Assembly: GCA_963854835.1 (NCBI GenBank)
Contig: OY978526.1
Coordinates: 46,322,140-46,386,139, forward strand
Length of the DNA: 64,000 nt
Source: Megamerina dolium
Taxonomy: Eukaryota; Arthropoda; Insecta; Diptera; Megamerinidae
Direction of reading: 5' to 3'
Below the pieces are notes generated by a model. The model did not search any database, was not told the origin of the DNA, and was given only the letters and a program-made list of their open reading frames with translations. Positions 35,745 to 46,429 of the stretch are shown piece by piece (within the stretch, counting starts at the first letter, position 1; every line of letters begins with the position of its first letter). The position numbers and the translations under genes are program-made.

Positions 35745-36420
35745 ATTCCGTTCCGGTAATTTTGATTGTAAGCACTGTTTCTATTGCCCAGGAGCTAAAT
35801 ATTGCACAAAAACCGTTTGGAACCATTTAAATAAGGCTGGATACAAAAAGAAGCTCATGGATCGAATTTCCATCTTCGAATCGCTGCTGAATCGTAACAA
35901 AATAGATCCATTTCTGAAGCGGATGCTCAAATCGCGGTGAGACAGTGTAAACAGTGGCCAAACCAGGATTGACGGTCAGGAAGGGTTGCTGTGTGTTTGG
36001 TAGGATTGGCAGGAATCATCTACTATAAGCTACTCCTTTACGTCCAAACTCTTAATTCGGACCTGTACTGTCAACAATTAGACCATCCGAAGGTAGCAAT
36101 CGCCCAGAAGCGGCCAGGTTTGGTCAATAGGAGAGGAATTGTGTTCCATCATGACAACGCCAGCCACACACATCGATAGTGATTCGCCACAAGCTGCGGG
36201 AGCTTGCTCAGGAGGTTCTTATGCATCCACCTTATAGTCCGGTCCTGGCACCAAGTGGTTACTACCTCTTCCTCTCTATGGCTAATGATTTTGCTGGTGA
36301 AAATCGACTGTCCCAGTTTTTTGCCTGGGTTTGCGAGGGTTTCTATGAGAGTGGCATTATGAAATTACCCTCAAAATGGCAACGAGTTATCGAACAAAAC
36401 GGTGCATATTTGACCTAAAT
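35745..36420 (+). pseudogene. mariner transposase, internally deleted
   Basis: Fragments in order: ELNIAQKTVWNHLNKAGYKK (HTH, 35789-35850), MDRISIFESLLNRNKIDPFL (35857 onward), a degraded QTVAKPGLTVRK near 35950, TLNSDLYCQQLDH and VNRRGIVFHHDNASHTHR (35991-36179, second catalytic Asp in HHDN), then MHPPYSPVLAPSGYYLFLSM (36220-36279) and GFYESGIMKLPSKWQRVIEQ and NGAYLT. The block containing the first catalytic Asp (GDE) is deleted, and the third site reads APSGYYLF, with Gly where active mariner transposases have Asp. The copy is therefore inactive. A further gap lies between FAGE and NRLSQFFA. No terminal repeats were located. It is a different mariner family from the SETMAR-like copies at 15.5, 45.6 and 63 kb. 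Confidence 0.85.
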
Positions 36421-36424
36421 CGGA

Positions 36425-37350
36425 TCATTCTAACTATGCTAAATAACCCCTTAAATTTAGTGCAAAAATAATGGATTTCTTTTTACTATACCTTATACAT
36501 TGTACCTGATTTCATACCTTACATATTCGTATGAATAAATACCAAATTAATCTACTTGACACAGTGACTTGTTACAGAGATGTACATACATAAATCATAC
36601 AATTTGCTACAGTGAGTAAAATAATTAAGGACAACATTTTCAGTACACCTACATACGTACATGAGTAGGTGTATGTCAGTCATTTTTGGCCCCCCTCATT
36701 TGTGTACATTTTACAGGCATCATAAGAATTTTTAAAAAGCAAACCAAAAGGATATTGCATATTAAACTTGCACGCAACACTTGTTTGTCGGTCACTCAGT
36801 CCACATTATTTAACTCAAGAACCACAATGACAGCAACAGTGACAACAACGAGCTAATATTGTAAGATGCCGCAAGACACTAAAAGGCTTTAACCGAAGCG
36901 AATATACTCGTACTTGTTCATATCCATACATATGCATAACATTAGATAGATACATAACATATTTCCATATGCATATATAAGTACGACCTCTAATACTGAT
37001 ATTATAAATATATAGTATAGTGTATGTGAGCATATCTTACTTAATGGACTACAAGCATCTGTAACATTCATGCATAGTGCATGTTAATTATAACCTTACA
37101 TACGAATGGGTACGAGTATATACCATACATTCATGCATATATATTAGAGTAACCCTTATATTTCGAAATAATTTTTTCAACACGCATATATTTATGTCTT
37201 TTAAATTTCGTTACCTCGTGCCGACTTGCGCAATACCAGCATGGTTTTGAACATTCTAATGTCCTAGATACGAGGAAATACATAAATTTAAGTCGCCTGT
37301 GAATATATTTCAATTTCTTACATTGTAGGTGCGATTTCGGAGGACACCTA
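36425..37350. other. Non-coding stretch
   Basis: AT-rich with many short ATACATA-type motifs; open frames of up to 87 codons on the minus strand have no motif. Confidence 0.4.
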
Positions 37351-37354
37351 ATCT

Positions 37355-37605
37355 GGAAATGCATTTCCTTCGAACCGTGTCCAAATGCCGGCAAGCAATT
37401 GGTAATTTTAGGGGCAATTATAATTTGCCATGGAAGCTTCTAAAACAAATCCTCTTGCTAGACAATTGTTGCCATTGACGATTAAAAAGGAAAAACACAT
37501 TGAATTTGCTGTGATGGAACGGTGGGAATATCACGTATTTTGAATTTTGTTTGTAAGACTTAAATACTTATTGTGAGTTCATAAAATTGAAAGATTTAAT
37601 AAACA
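37355..37605 (+). mobile_element. Chimera of SINE body and Jockey LINE 3' tail
   Basis: 37360-37446 follows the SINE body (CTTCGAACC, GCCGGCAAGCAATTGGTAATT, AATTTGCCATGG, AAGCTTCTAAAA). At 37447 the sequence switches to the 3' UTR of the LINE at 3220-3430 (AATCCTCTTGCTAGACAATTG, then GGAACGGTGGGAATATCACG and GTTTGTAAGACTT) and runs to about 37605. Both parts are in plus orientation and no gap separates them. Confidence 0.65.
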
Positions 37606-37609
37606 GTAT

Positions 37610-39415
37610 GCAGCTATCTTTTGTAAGTGAGTGGTTTGTGATATTTGTAAACGAGATCATATAAAAAAATAAGCAATTTTGCGGAGTCTTTGTAAATATG
37701 GACAATTATTTAAAATAAAATATTACTTGCACTTGCTTTTTTTTGTTTCAATTTAATTGTATAATAATTTGCGTTTAGTTGAAATTTCCTAAGCAAATTC
37801 CAGTAGCCCATTCACAATAGTGTTTTTTTTTTAAACTTCGCTACCCAACTCAGGACGCTTACCATTTAAGCGAGTTCAATTCCAACCGCTTAAAATGAGA
37901 GAGCTCGTCATTTTGGGTTGGGTTGTTGCTTTGCATGGAATTCAATAATCTATCGAATGTTCTTTTGTAATTCGTGTGCAAAAAAAAACCTAAAAGCCGT
38001 AAACATTCAATTCGTAAAGATAATACTGAATTAGATCATATTCTATAAATAAAACACATGGATTTATTAAAAGTTATTTTTATTAAAAATAGTCTCGATT
38101 TAACTTAATATGTATAAGGTATGGAGCGACCAATAAGTTTCTCCATTGATTTTTTGTAGTCTTCTGTATTGCCAAATATAGGACCACTCTAAGCACCGGT
38201 AGCGTAACTAGGCCACATGGTACCATACTTATGGTCTAACTATACAAAGTGGTCTAATATAGCATAAAATTGCAAATAGTAATGCCGTTACTAGTCAAAA
38301 AGTAGTGACAATCGTCCAACAAGTGTCTTAAACTGGTGCATTAGAACAAGTCATTGTTGCTAGTTTGAGTGAAGAAACTTTGTTCTTAGGTAAACAGTAG
38401 TAACAATTTTACAACTGATTCATAATTATTTGTAAAGTTGTGAAAATAAATTTCATATTTGGTAGATGGACTTGGGTTGTATTTTTTATAATTTTAATTC
38501 AAAATTATATCATATTTTAAAAGACACTATGTAGTAGTTCACGAGGTGGTGCATTTGGTCTTGCATGCAGACCTTGAAATTAATCATTTAAATTTGATAG
38601 AATGTACATTTTACCATTTGGATGACATCTTACAGGTCTGGATATTGATCAATTAGTATTGAATGAATGAAGTTGCTTCGTGAACGATTTTCTAGTTTCC
38701 TAAAAATATTTTTACTTCATCTTTTTCTATATGGTAGGAGGATTTGATATAGTATAGTATTTTACTACTATATTTCATAATACAATATAATGGTGAAAAC
38801 CATTATTGAAAAACCTCAATCATACTTATTAACAAATATATTGTATATTATTACTTACATTTACTTATTTTAATTTTTTATTTATTTTCATAATGAAGGA
38901 AAGACAAGGAAACCAATCCTTCTGCAATCCAATTCTCTACGCATGGGATTTCTAGCGAACGCACATAAATAATCAAGTAAATCAAGAAATAAAATATTAT
39001 AAAATCCAACATTAGAGTAATCTAATTTATTCGCAAGCACAACATTAAAATTTATTTACAAAGTAGGGTGCTAACAAATTTTGATTTATTATCACTTTGT
39101 ATGCTACTCTGCCATCTTGGTTCATTCATCCATTATGTATATTATACTTGTTCATCTTCTAATGCCAATTAACAAGTTGCCACGTTGGATTACATTATCT
39201 CAAAGGACATTAATATTATCCTTTCCTTTCCTTTTTCACAAATATACCTTTTTCATTTGCGTAATTCTTTTCCTTCCTTTGGTTTCATTTAGTAATTTCA
39301 GTCTTAATTATTATTCTCAGGGACGTTCAAAGTGTTTGTACAATACGTATGAAATATGAGATATTCTAAGGCGAGGATAGCCAAAACAGGGGGAATTTCG
39401 CTCAACAAACACTAC
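37610..39415. other. Non-coding stretch
   Basis: Nothing recognised; a 92-codon frame (39081-39359) is hydrophobic and AT-driven, with no motif. Confidence 0.4.
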
Positions 39416-41139
39416 TTACTTACTTATGTGGCCATAACAACCGAATTTCAATTTAGGCCGAAAATAATATGCTTCGCCAGCCATCTCTGTTCTTCGCTAG
39501 CTGGCGCCAGTTAGAAATTCCAAGCGCCGTCAGGACTTGGTCTTTCCACCGGAGGTTAGGTCTTCCTCTTCTGCGTATATAACACCTTCTTAGCTAGAGC
39601 GTGATCTTCCATTCGCTCGACATGACCTAGCCAGCGCAGCCGCTGGATTTTGATGCGCTTTACTATGTAAATATCGGCATACAGCTCGTACAGCTCATGG
39701 TTGTACCTTATTCGGTAGTCGCCACCAACGCAAATAGGTCCAAAGATCTTGCGTAGGACTTTTCTCTCGAAAACTTCAAGCATTCGCTCATCCGAGGTGA
39801 AAATTGTCCAGGATTCAGCGCCATATGTTAGGACAGGCATGATGAGAGACTTGTAGAGTGTAGTTTTCGTTCTTCAAGAGAGGGCTCGACTTCTCAATTG
39901 CTTACTCAGCCCAAAGTAACACCTGTTAGCAAGAGTTATCCTACGCATGATCTCCAAGCTGACGTCATTACTGCTGTTAATGCTGGTTCCAAGATAGACA
40001 AAGTCCCTTACTACTTCAAAAGCGTAGTTGTCAACAGTGACGTGCTGTCCAAGACGCCGGGACTCTTTGTTTGTTGACACTAGATACTTCGTCTTGCCCT
40101 CGTTCACCGTGAGACCCATCCGACGCGACTCTCTTTCCAACTCTGAGAATGCTCGCGTGTTCATGCCGATTATGTCAATATCGTCGGCATACGCTAACAG
40201 CACGACACTTTTGTTGAAGATAGTGCCATTATGTCGTAGATCAGCAGCTCGTATTACTTTCTCCATAACAAGATTGAAGTAGTCGCACGATGACGAATCA
40301 CCTTGTCTGAGACCCCGTTCGGTATTAAACGGTGCGGAGAGGTCCTTCCCAATTTTCACTGCACAGTCACGGGAGTTATGCAGTGTCATTCTACAAAGTC
40401 GAATGAGCTTTACAGGAATACCGAACTCAGACATTGTTGCGTAGAGGTAATCCCTTACCGGACTGTCGAAAGCGGCTTTATAATCAACAAATAGGTGGTG
40501 TGTGTCGATCTTCAGTGTGAAAATCTGGTCGATGGTAGATTTACCAGGTCTGAAGCCACACTGATAAGGTCCAATCAGGTTGCTGAGCATAGGCTTCAAC
40601 CTTTCACACAGTACGCTCGATAGAACCTTGTATGCGATGCTCAGGAGACTTATTCCACGGTAGTTGGCGCAAATTGTGGGGTCTCCTTTTTTATGTACAG
40701 GACAGAGAACACTGAGCCTCCAATCATCAGGCATGCTTTCATCCGACCATATTCTGCTTATGAGCTGGTGCATGTAGGCGATCAGCTCATCGCCCCCGGT
40801 CTTAAACAACTCGGCAGGGAGGCCATCAGCACCTGCAGCTTTTTTGTTCTTCAGCCTTAAAATAGCCGTTTCAACCTCGTCATAGTCGGGTGGTGGAACA
40901 TCAACACCATCATCTGTAATTGGGGTTATCGGGCAATCTCCTCCACTAGCAGAATTATTCGTAGCATCGCCAATCAGTAACGTGGAGAAGTGTTCCCTCC
41001 ATAGGCTCAGTACACTCTTGACATCTGTAACCAGATTCCCATTTCCATCAAGACAAGAAGAGGCTCCGGGATTTAAACCTCCACTCAGGCGTTTGATCTT
41101 TTCGAAGAATTTTCGAGTCTCATTCTTGTCGGTACACAT
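39410..41139 (-). pseudogene. RTE-like LINE reverse transcriptase and C-terminus
   Basis: Minus strand. The frame 41139-39874 (421 codons) is an almost intact RT: MCTDKNETRKFFEKIKRLSG at its start, LKNKKAAGADGLPAELFK, VLCPVHKKGDP, NYRGISLLSIAYKVLSSVL, GPYQCGFRPGKSTIDQIF, FVDYKAAFDSPVR, ERGLRQGDSSSCDYFNLVME, and the catalytic box LLAYADDIDIIG intact (about 40205-40170). A shift near 39870 leads to the C-terminal part ([44 protein letters not shown]) at 39840-39556. The 3' end reads GGCCACATAAGTAAGTAAGTAG on the minus strand at about 39432-39411, a TAAG-repeat tail. It copies cellular-target-primed cDNA for its own RNA. The copy is frameshifted between EN, RT and C-terminus. Confidence 0.88.
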
Positions 41140-41141
41140 CT

Positions 41142-41900
41142 CTATCTCCTTACACTCACGTCTTTCTTGTTCCTGAAAAGACGTCTCTCTGCACTCTTTT
41201 TCTCTCTGTACCGCTCCTTAACAGCTCGCGTTGCGCCTGCACGCAGGGTTTTTCTGTAGGCGGCGTCTTTCTCTGCGGTAGCGTCGCGACACTCCTCATC
41301 ATACCACTCATTCCTCAGAGGCCGGTAGTAACCGATTACTTCCTCTGCAGCAGTAGTCATGGAGTGGGATATATGTGTCCACCGTGCGCATGTATCATCA
41401 AGTGGGGGAGTGTTCTGCATAAGCAGATCGGATAGTCGAGTGGAAAATGCATCTGCTGTCTCTGGTGATCGCAGCTTACTGACGTCGAGCTTTCTCTCTG
41501 TGGGACTTCTCTTGTTATTTGCGACACATAAGCGTGTGCGCACCTTAGCTGCAACAAGGTAGTGATCCGAGTCGATGTTGGCACTACGGATCGATTTCAC
41601 GTCCATCACACTGGAAGCATGCCTTCCGTCAATCACCACATGATCAATTTGGTTTCTTGTACGTTGATCTGGAGACAGCCATGTCGCTTTGTGGATGTCG
41701 AGATGGTGGAATCTGGTACCACCAATTACCATGTTTCGTGCTGCGGCGAAATCGATCAGCCTCATTCCGTTATCTGAGGTGTTCTGGTTGAGGCTGAATT
41801 TTCCGACAGTTGGACCAAAGGTACCTTCCTTGCCCACCCTGGCATTAAAGTCGCCAAGCACGATTTTGGTATCGTGGCGGGGGCAGCGGTCATAAGCTCA
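41142..41900 (-). pseudogene. RTE-like LINE endonuclease (3' two-thirds)
   Basis: Minus strand, upstream of the RT fragment and one frame off from it. It contains LGDFNARVGKEGTFGPTVG, GMRLIDFAAARNMVIGGTRF, TWLSPDQRTRNQIDHVVIDG and IDSDHYLVAAKVR, the Asp, Asn and His motifs of APE-type endonucleases, followed by the linker RLSDLLMQNTPPLDDTCARW. The first third of the endonuclease (equivalent to 58500-58850) is absent: homology stops abruptly at about 41898, as is usual for LINE copies truncated during insertion. Sequence beyond is unrelated. Confidence 0.85.
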
Positions 41901-41904
41901 ACAA

Positions 41905-42940
41905 ACACACAAAAAAAAAAAGAAACAGCAAAGAAGAGAGTGCTATACCTATAGTGCTAAACTATAATAAATTCCAAGATATAAAAAAACTATAGAATTA
42001 GGCCTTAGAACTTATCAGTCCGGACTTGTTTCTTGTGCACCACTTTACGAAACCACTAATTTCTTAAGTTTCCTTGCCTTCCAACCATATTCTTATGGCT
42101 TATATTTTTGATACAAATAAGTAGCTACCCATAATTCCTATAAAAAACGTTATTTTACATATTCACAGTAATCTCCCCTTATAATCGCCCGCTTGGCAGC
42201 ACCAAGATTCGTGCTGTTTATAGATACAAAAGTTATTGTATAACTGCAATTAAATGGAAGCTTTTTTACTTCATTTTAAATAAAGTAAATATAATATAGT
42301 TTTATAATACATGAAGCCTTGAACATTACTTCTAGTAACAACAGCATATTTATTCTATCATATTTCTATGATTTGCGTTAAAAAATAACGCAATATTAGT
42401 CCAACTGACGGAGTTGTAGGCGTTTAGGTGGATTGGGAGGTAATTTTATGTGCAATTTTAAACTGATTTCTTTTGTACCATTCCATAGCGTCTCTTGAGT
42501 ACTTAGTCCCGGTAAAATCAGGTTAAAGATATGTGCATATTAGTCATTGAAATGTTCAATTTGGCAATGCTTGCCTTATCAGCACATACAAATATTATGT
42601 GCTAGATTTAAGCATATTGAGATGCAGTATCCCAATGCAGGATCTATCAGATGTTAAGCTGATACCAAAAGAGACCAAACTTTGATCAGATATGAAAAAA
42701 ATTGAATCATTTCGCGAATCACACACGCTTAATTTATTTAAAAGCTGGGTCAACGACATTGCAATCTTACGCTTTTATTTCGTTAAAGCATGACAGACGA
42801 CATACAAAAACTAACCTATTCAGTAAACAACGGGCATTGAAAAATATCAATCCGTCCTGGAAAATTTTTGAAAGTTGTATACTTTTAACGACATAGAGTT
42901 TAATTTTTGCTTATTTTATGATCTGAGCCATAAAACAAAT
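41905..42940. other. Non-coding stretch
   Basis: An A-run lies at 41913-41922. No motif in the short frames. Confidence 0.4.
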
Positions 42941-42941
42941 A

Positions 42942-43292
42942 AATATGTAGCACTTAAAGCCCCAAAGGGCTCATTGGCCGAGCTTCTCTTCCATTACTGT
43001 TGTGCGTCTTAAATTTTGGACAATATTAGAAGGGACCTACTTATTTTAGCCGGTTCCGAACGGCAGAACACTTGTGACATCAATTTTTGCTGAGTTTTGT
43101 CACAGAGTTCTTTTAGAAGCTTTTTCATGGCAAGTTGTTACTGTCGGAAGAATTGCCAATTGCTTACCGACAGGTGGGTACGGTTCGAAAGAAAAATCTT
43201 ACCGACATTAAATTTGTTATGCATCAGCCGGGGATTGAACCACGACCTACAGATCAGAAGGCGAACACACTAACCACTGAGCTACGGCACCC
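42942..43292 (-). mobile_element. tRNA-derived SINE, copy 3 (antisense)
   Basis: On the minus strand the head GGGTGCCGTAGCTCAGTGG starts at about 43292, with A box TAGCTCAGTGG and B box GGTTCAATCCC, and the 3' end is GGGGCTTTAAGTGCTACATA at about 42944. It is 351 bp long and differs from copies 1 and 2 at scattered positions, so the copies are of moderate age. It lies just left of the CCACGCCC element at 43350. Confidence 0.83.
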
Positions 43293-43349
43293 ACCATACG
43301 ATTAAATAATTGTTGTACCATATTTATATTATTATTATTTTATTTTTAT

Positions 43350-44923
43350 ACCCTGCATAATGCAATATGCATGGTATATTCATTTCGGTCAGATGTTTGT
43401 GTCCACTTGAAGGAATCTCCGGAGATATAGACATAGATATATATTCGTGATCAGCGTCGATTAAATTTTCGATTTAACGATGTCCGTCCGTCCGTCCGTC
43501 CGTCCGTCCGTCTGTCTGTCACCTGGCTGGTTCGCACGATAACTTGAGTAAATATTGAGCTATTTCGATGAAATTTGGCATAAGTAATCTATTATCCAAG
43601 GGTACGGAGGGGATTGATATTGGGCATGATCGGTCAATAACCACGCCCACACCAAGCATTCAAAGCGACTAACCTCGAAATTTTCAAAATCTTTAACTTG
43701 CTATAACTCACATAATATACCACTTGGGACAACAATATTTCGCTCATAGAGTTACATTATACCACTGTATAACCCCGCCAAAAGTGGGTGAGCCACGCCT
43801 ACTTTCTAGCGTAGCTCCCATACAAAGTGTCTGTACTTCTTTTAAATTGAAACTGTTGTAACTTCTACAATCTTCTGTCTAGAATAACCATAATTGACAC
43901 TGAGATTAAGATGGTAGTTGGAAATAATATGGCGGAAAATCTGTGTGCCACGCCCACTCCTTTTTGGGTCTCCCATACAAAGTTGCGGAAATTAAAAAAA
44001 ATGTTACCGGTTATAACTTGCAAACAATTCAGCGTAGAATAACGAGATTTAAGGTGTGGATTAGTATTGTACGAGCAACTAGGCTCACAGAAAATGGGCG
44101 CACCACGCCCAGTGTTTATCGTAGCCCCCATACAAATTTTAAATTGAAACAGCTGTAACTTCGGCAATCTTCTGTCTAGAATAACCATAATTGACACTTA
44201 TATTAATATCGTAGTCGGCAAAAATCTGGCAGAAAATCAGTGTGCCACGCCCACTCCTTCATGGGTCTCCCATACAAAGTCGAGTGAATTAAACTAAAAT
44301 TTTAAGCTCCATAGCTTACAAACCATTTAGCCTAGGACAACGAGACTTAGGGTATGGATTAGTATTGTACGAGCAACTAGGCTCACAGAAAATGGGCTCA
44401 CCACGCCCAGTGTTTATCGTAGCCCCCATACAAATTTTAAATTGAAACAGCTGTAACTTAGGCAATCTTATGTCTACAATAACCATAATTGACACTTAAA
44501 TTAATATCGTAGTCGGAAATAATCTGGCGAAAAATCAGCGTACCACGCCCACTTCTTATTGGGGCTCCCATACAAAGTTGAGGAAATTAAACAAAAATGT
44601 TAACCACCATAACTTAGAAACTATTCAACGTAGGACACCAAATTTAAGGTGTGGATTAACATTGAAAAATTAATTGGATTTACTAGAAAGTGGTAAGCCA
44701 CGCCCACTTTTTATATAGCTCCCATACTAAGCCTCGGAATTATCTTAAAATCCTTTTACTTCGTCAAAGTCAACCATATTTCGGGTGTAAATTAGTTGTA
44801 TATGCAAAAATTGTTTCTCGAAAAGTGGAAATAAAAGAAAAGTTGGATATTCGACTAAACTTTTTATATATAAATCTACATATGCAGGGTATAGTTTGGT
44901 CGGCCCCAGCCGACTGTAAGGAG
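43350..44923 (+). mobile_element. CCACGCCC-repeat element, best-defined copy, with target duplication
   Basis: Starts ACCCTGCATAATGCAATATG (43350) and ends ...GCCGACTGTAAGGAG (44923), with ATTTTTAT on both sides (43342-43349 and 44924-44931) as an 8-bp target duplication. Near the ends, ACCCTGCATA (43350) and TATGCAGGGTAT (44881) form a short inverted pair. It contains TTCATTTCGGTCAGATG, a (GTCC)n tract at 43482-43510, and eight CCACGCCC-type boxes at 43641, 43793, 43948, 44103, 44245, 44401, 44543 and 44698, most followed by a CCCATACAAAG phrase. Alternate boxes recur at about 300 bp, so the interior is a tandem array. No coding capacity. The 8-bp duplication suggests hAT- or P-type mobilisation, which is inference. 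Confidence 0.75.
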
Positions 44924-44931
44924 ATTTTTAT

Positions 44932-45415
44932 TCATATTTTTTATTATGGTCTTCTAAATAGTACTACTTTACGGCATAAAATAATAAAAATTTCAGATAT
45001 AGTTTGAAACACATTATTACATTTTTTTGTATGATCAGGTTTTTGAGATGACGGTATTTTTGTGTGTTTTTTTTTTTGGGATATCACTTCATTCAAACTG
45101 TTAAGTGTTTTAACGCCATACAATTTACAATGAACGAGGTAAAACTCGCCGGACAAAATTAAAATTTTGTAGGATTTTTGCGATTAAAAAAAAATTTTAT
45201 TTCGAAAGTGAGTTTTTACAGAAGTTGTAAAAATCGGGAATTTTTTTTTTAACTAACCTATTTAATTGCAAACAGGCCGTCGATGCAGTAGTTCAGTGGT
45301 TAGTGTGTTGTATCATATTTATATTGTTATCATTTTATTATTATTCATATTTTTTATTATGGTCTTCTAAATAGCACTACTTTACGGCATAAAATAATAA
45401 AATTTCAGATATATT
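44932..45415. repeat. Direct duplication of flanking DNA; empty site of the CCACGCCC element
   Basis: The bases right of the element (44932-45004, TCATATTTTTTATTATGGTC...) recur at 45345-45415. The bases left of it (about 43311-43349) recur at 45308-45344. In the second place the two flanks are joined with nothing between them, at 45337-45344 (ATTATTAT). So 45308-45415 is a paralogous copy of the locus without the insertion. Confidence 0.8.
45283..45310 (+). mobile_element. SINE head, left part of a split copy
   Basis: GATGCAGTAGTTCAGTGGTT then AGTGTGTT matches the SINE head with its A box (TAGTTCAGTGG). The copy is cut at about 45309 and resumes at 46351, with 1.04 kb of other repeats between. 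Confidence 0.65.
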
Positions 45416-46342
45416 GGGAGCGCAAATTAAAAATGCGGGACTTACAACAGATGGCGTAGTTCGGGATATAATCATCAGACAATACTGAAACTATATTCAT
45501 GTCATAACCTAATTCCATAGCTTTCATTTTCAGTATGTGTGATTTGCCCGGAGTGTAAACAACATCGTTTTTTTTGGCTCTCAATATGTCAAGTTTTGTG
45601 CCCACAAAACAGCATTTGCGGGAAGTTTTGATTTACTTCTTTAATTTGGAGAAAAGTGCAGCTGAATTTTTTCGCTTGGGATTGTCGTAGTGGATCCACT
45701 TTACATCACCAGTAACGATGCGATGCAAAAAACCTTTCCTTTGTTGCCTTTGGAGCAGCTGTTCGCAAGTGAAAAATCGCCTTTCGACGTCTCTCGGCTT
45801 TAACTCGTACGGTACCCAATTTCCTTGCTTTTGAATCATTCCCAATAGTTTCAATCGATGGGAAATGGCTTGGCGTGTAACTTCGAACAATTTGGCAAGT
45901 TCTTCTTGCGTTTGACACGAGTCCTCATCGAGTAATGCCTCAAATTCAGCATCTTCAAACTTTTTCGGCTGTCCTGGACGTTCTTTGTCTTCCACATCAA
46001 AATCACCACTTCTGAAACACACAAACCACCTCTCGCATGTTGAAACTGAAAGAGCACACTCTGGATAAGCTTCGGAGAGTAATCGATGCGATTCAGCTGC
46101 ACTTTTCTCCAAATTAAAGAAGTAAATCAAAACTTCCCGCAAATGCTGTTTTGTGGGCACAAAACTTGACATATTGAGAGCCAAAAAAAACTATGTTGTT
46201 TACACCCCGGACAAATGACACATACTGAAAATGAAAGCTATGGAATGAGGTTATGACATGAATATAGTTTCAGTATTGTCTGATGCTTATATCCCGAACT
46301 ACGCCATCTGTTGTAAAACCCGCATTTTTAATTTGCGCTCCC
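45416..46342 (-). mobile_element. Fold-back mariner (SETMAR-like) with 252-bp inverted arms
   Basis: Arms 45416-45667 and 46091-46342 are inverted copies that differ at only a few positions; both begin GGGAGCGCAAATTAAAAATG at the outer edge, and TA follows at 46343-46344. The 423-bp centre is single copy. Each arm contains the 5' region and the start codon of a mariner transposase, so two ATGs face inward (plus strand 45586, minus strand about 46172). A normal mariner has inverted repeats of only about 30 bp and is about 1.3 kb, so this 927-bp element has lost its 3' half, which is replaced by an inverted copy of the 5' end. Confidence 0.85.
45633..46172 (-). pseudogene. mariner transposase, N-terminal half
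   Basis: Minus strand from ATG at about 46172: MSSFVPTKQHLREVLIYFFN, LEKSAAESHRLLSEAYPECA and STCERWFVCFRSGDFDVEDK form the first HTH (GVQW-type) region. Then RPGQPKKFEDAEFEALLDED, TQEELAKLFEVTRQAISHRL and LKLLGMIQKQGNWVPYELKP follow. The first catalytic Asp is recognisable in TGDVKWIHYDNPKRK (normally TGDE...). Immediately after that the frame runs into the inverted 5' arm (FSKLKK is antisense of the start region), so the second and third catalytic Asp are missing. It cannot be an active transposase; it could at most bind DNA. Confidence 0.85.
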
Positions 46343-46350
46343 TATAGTTT

Positions 46351-46425
46351 CGTGGTGGTGGGGTCAATCCCCGGCTGGAGCACAACGAATTTAATATCGA
46401 AAAGAATATAATTTTGAATGTGGGT
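46351..46425 (+). mobile_element. SINE, right part of the split copy
   Basis: CGTGGTGGTGGGGTCAATCC then CCGGCTGGAGCACAACGAAT and TTAATATCGAAAAGAATA follows the SINE sequence after its anticodon-like region, including the B box in diverged form. It continues the head at 45283-45310. The rest of the body fades after about 46425. Confidence 0.65.
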
Positions 46426-46429
46426 GTGT

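Noticed and set aside
39081..39359. 92-codon hydrophobic frame as a membrane protein
   Set aside because: AT-rich DNA gives Phe, Leu and Ile by chance; no start context or conservation evidence.
43482..43510. CRISPR-like or regulatory repeat of GTCC units
   Set aside because: It is a short simple repeat inside the CCACGCCC element and occurs at the same place in other copies; no spacers.
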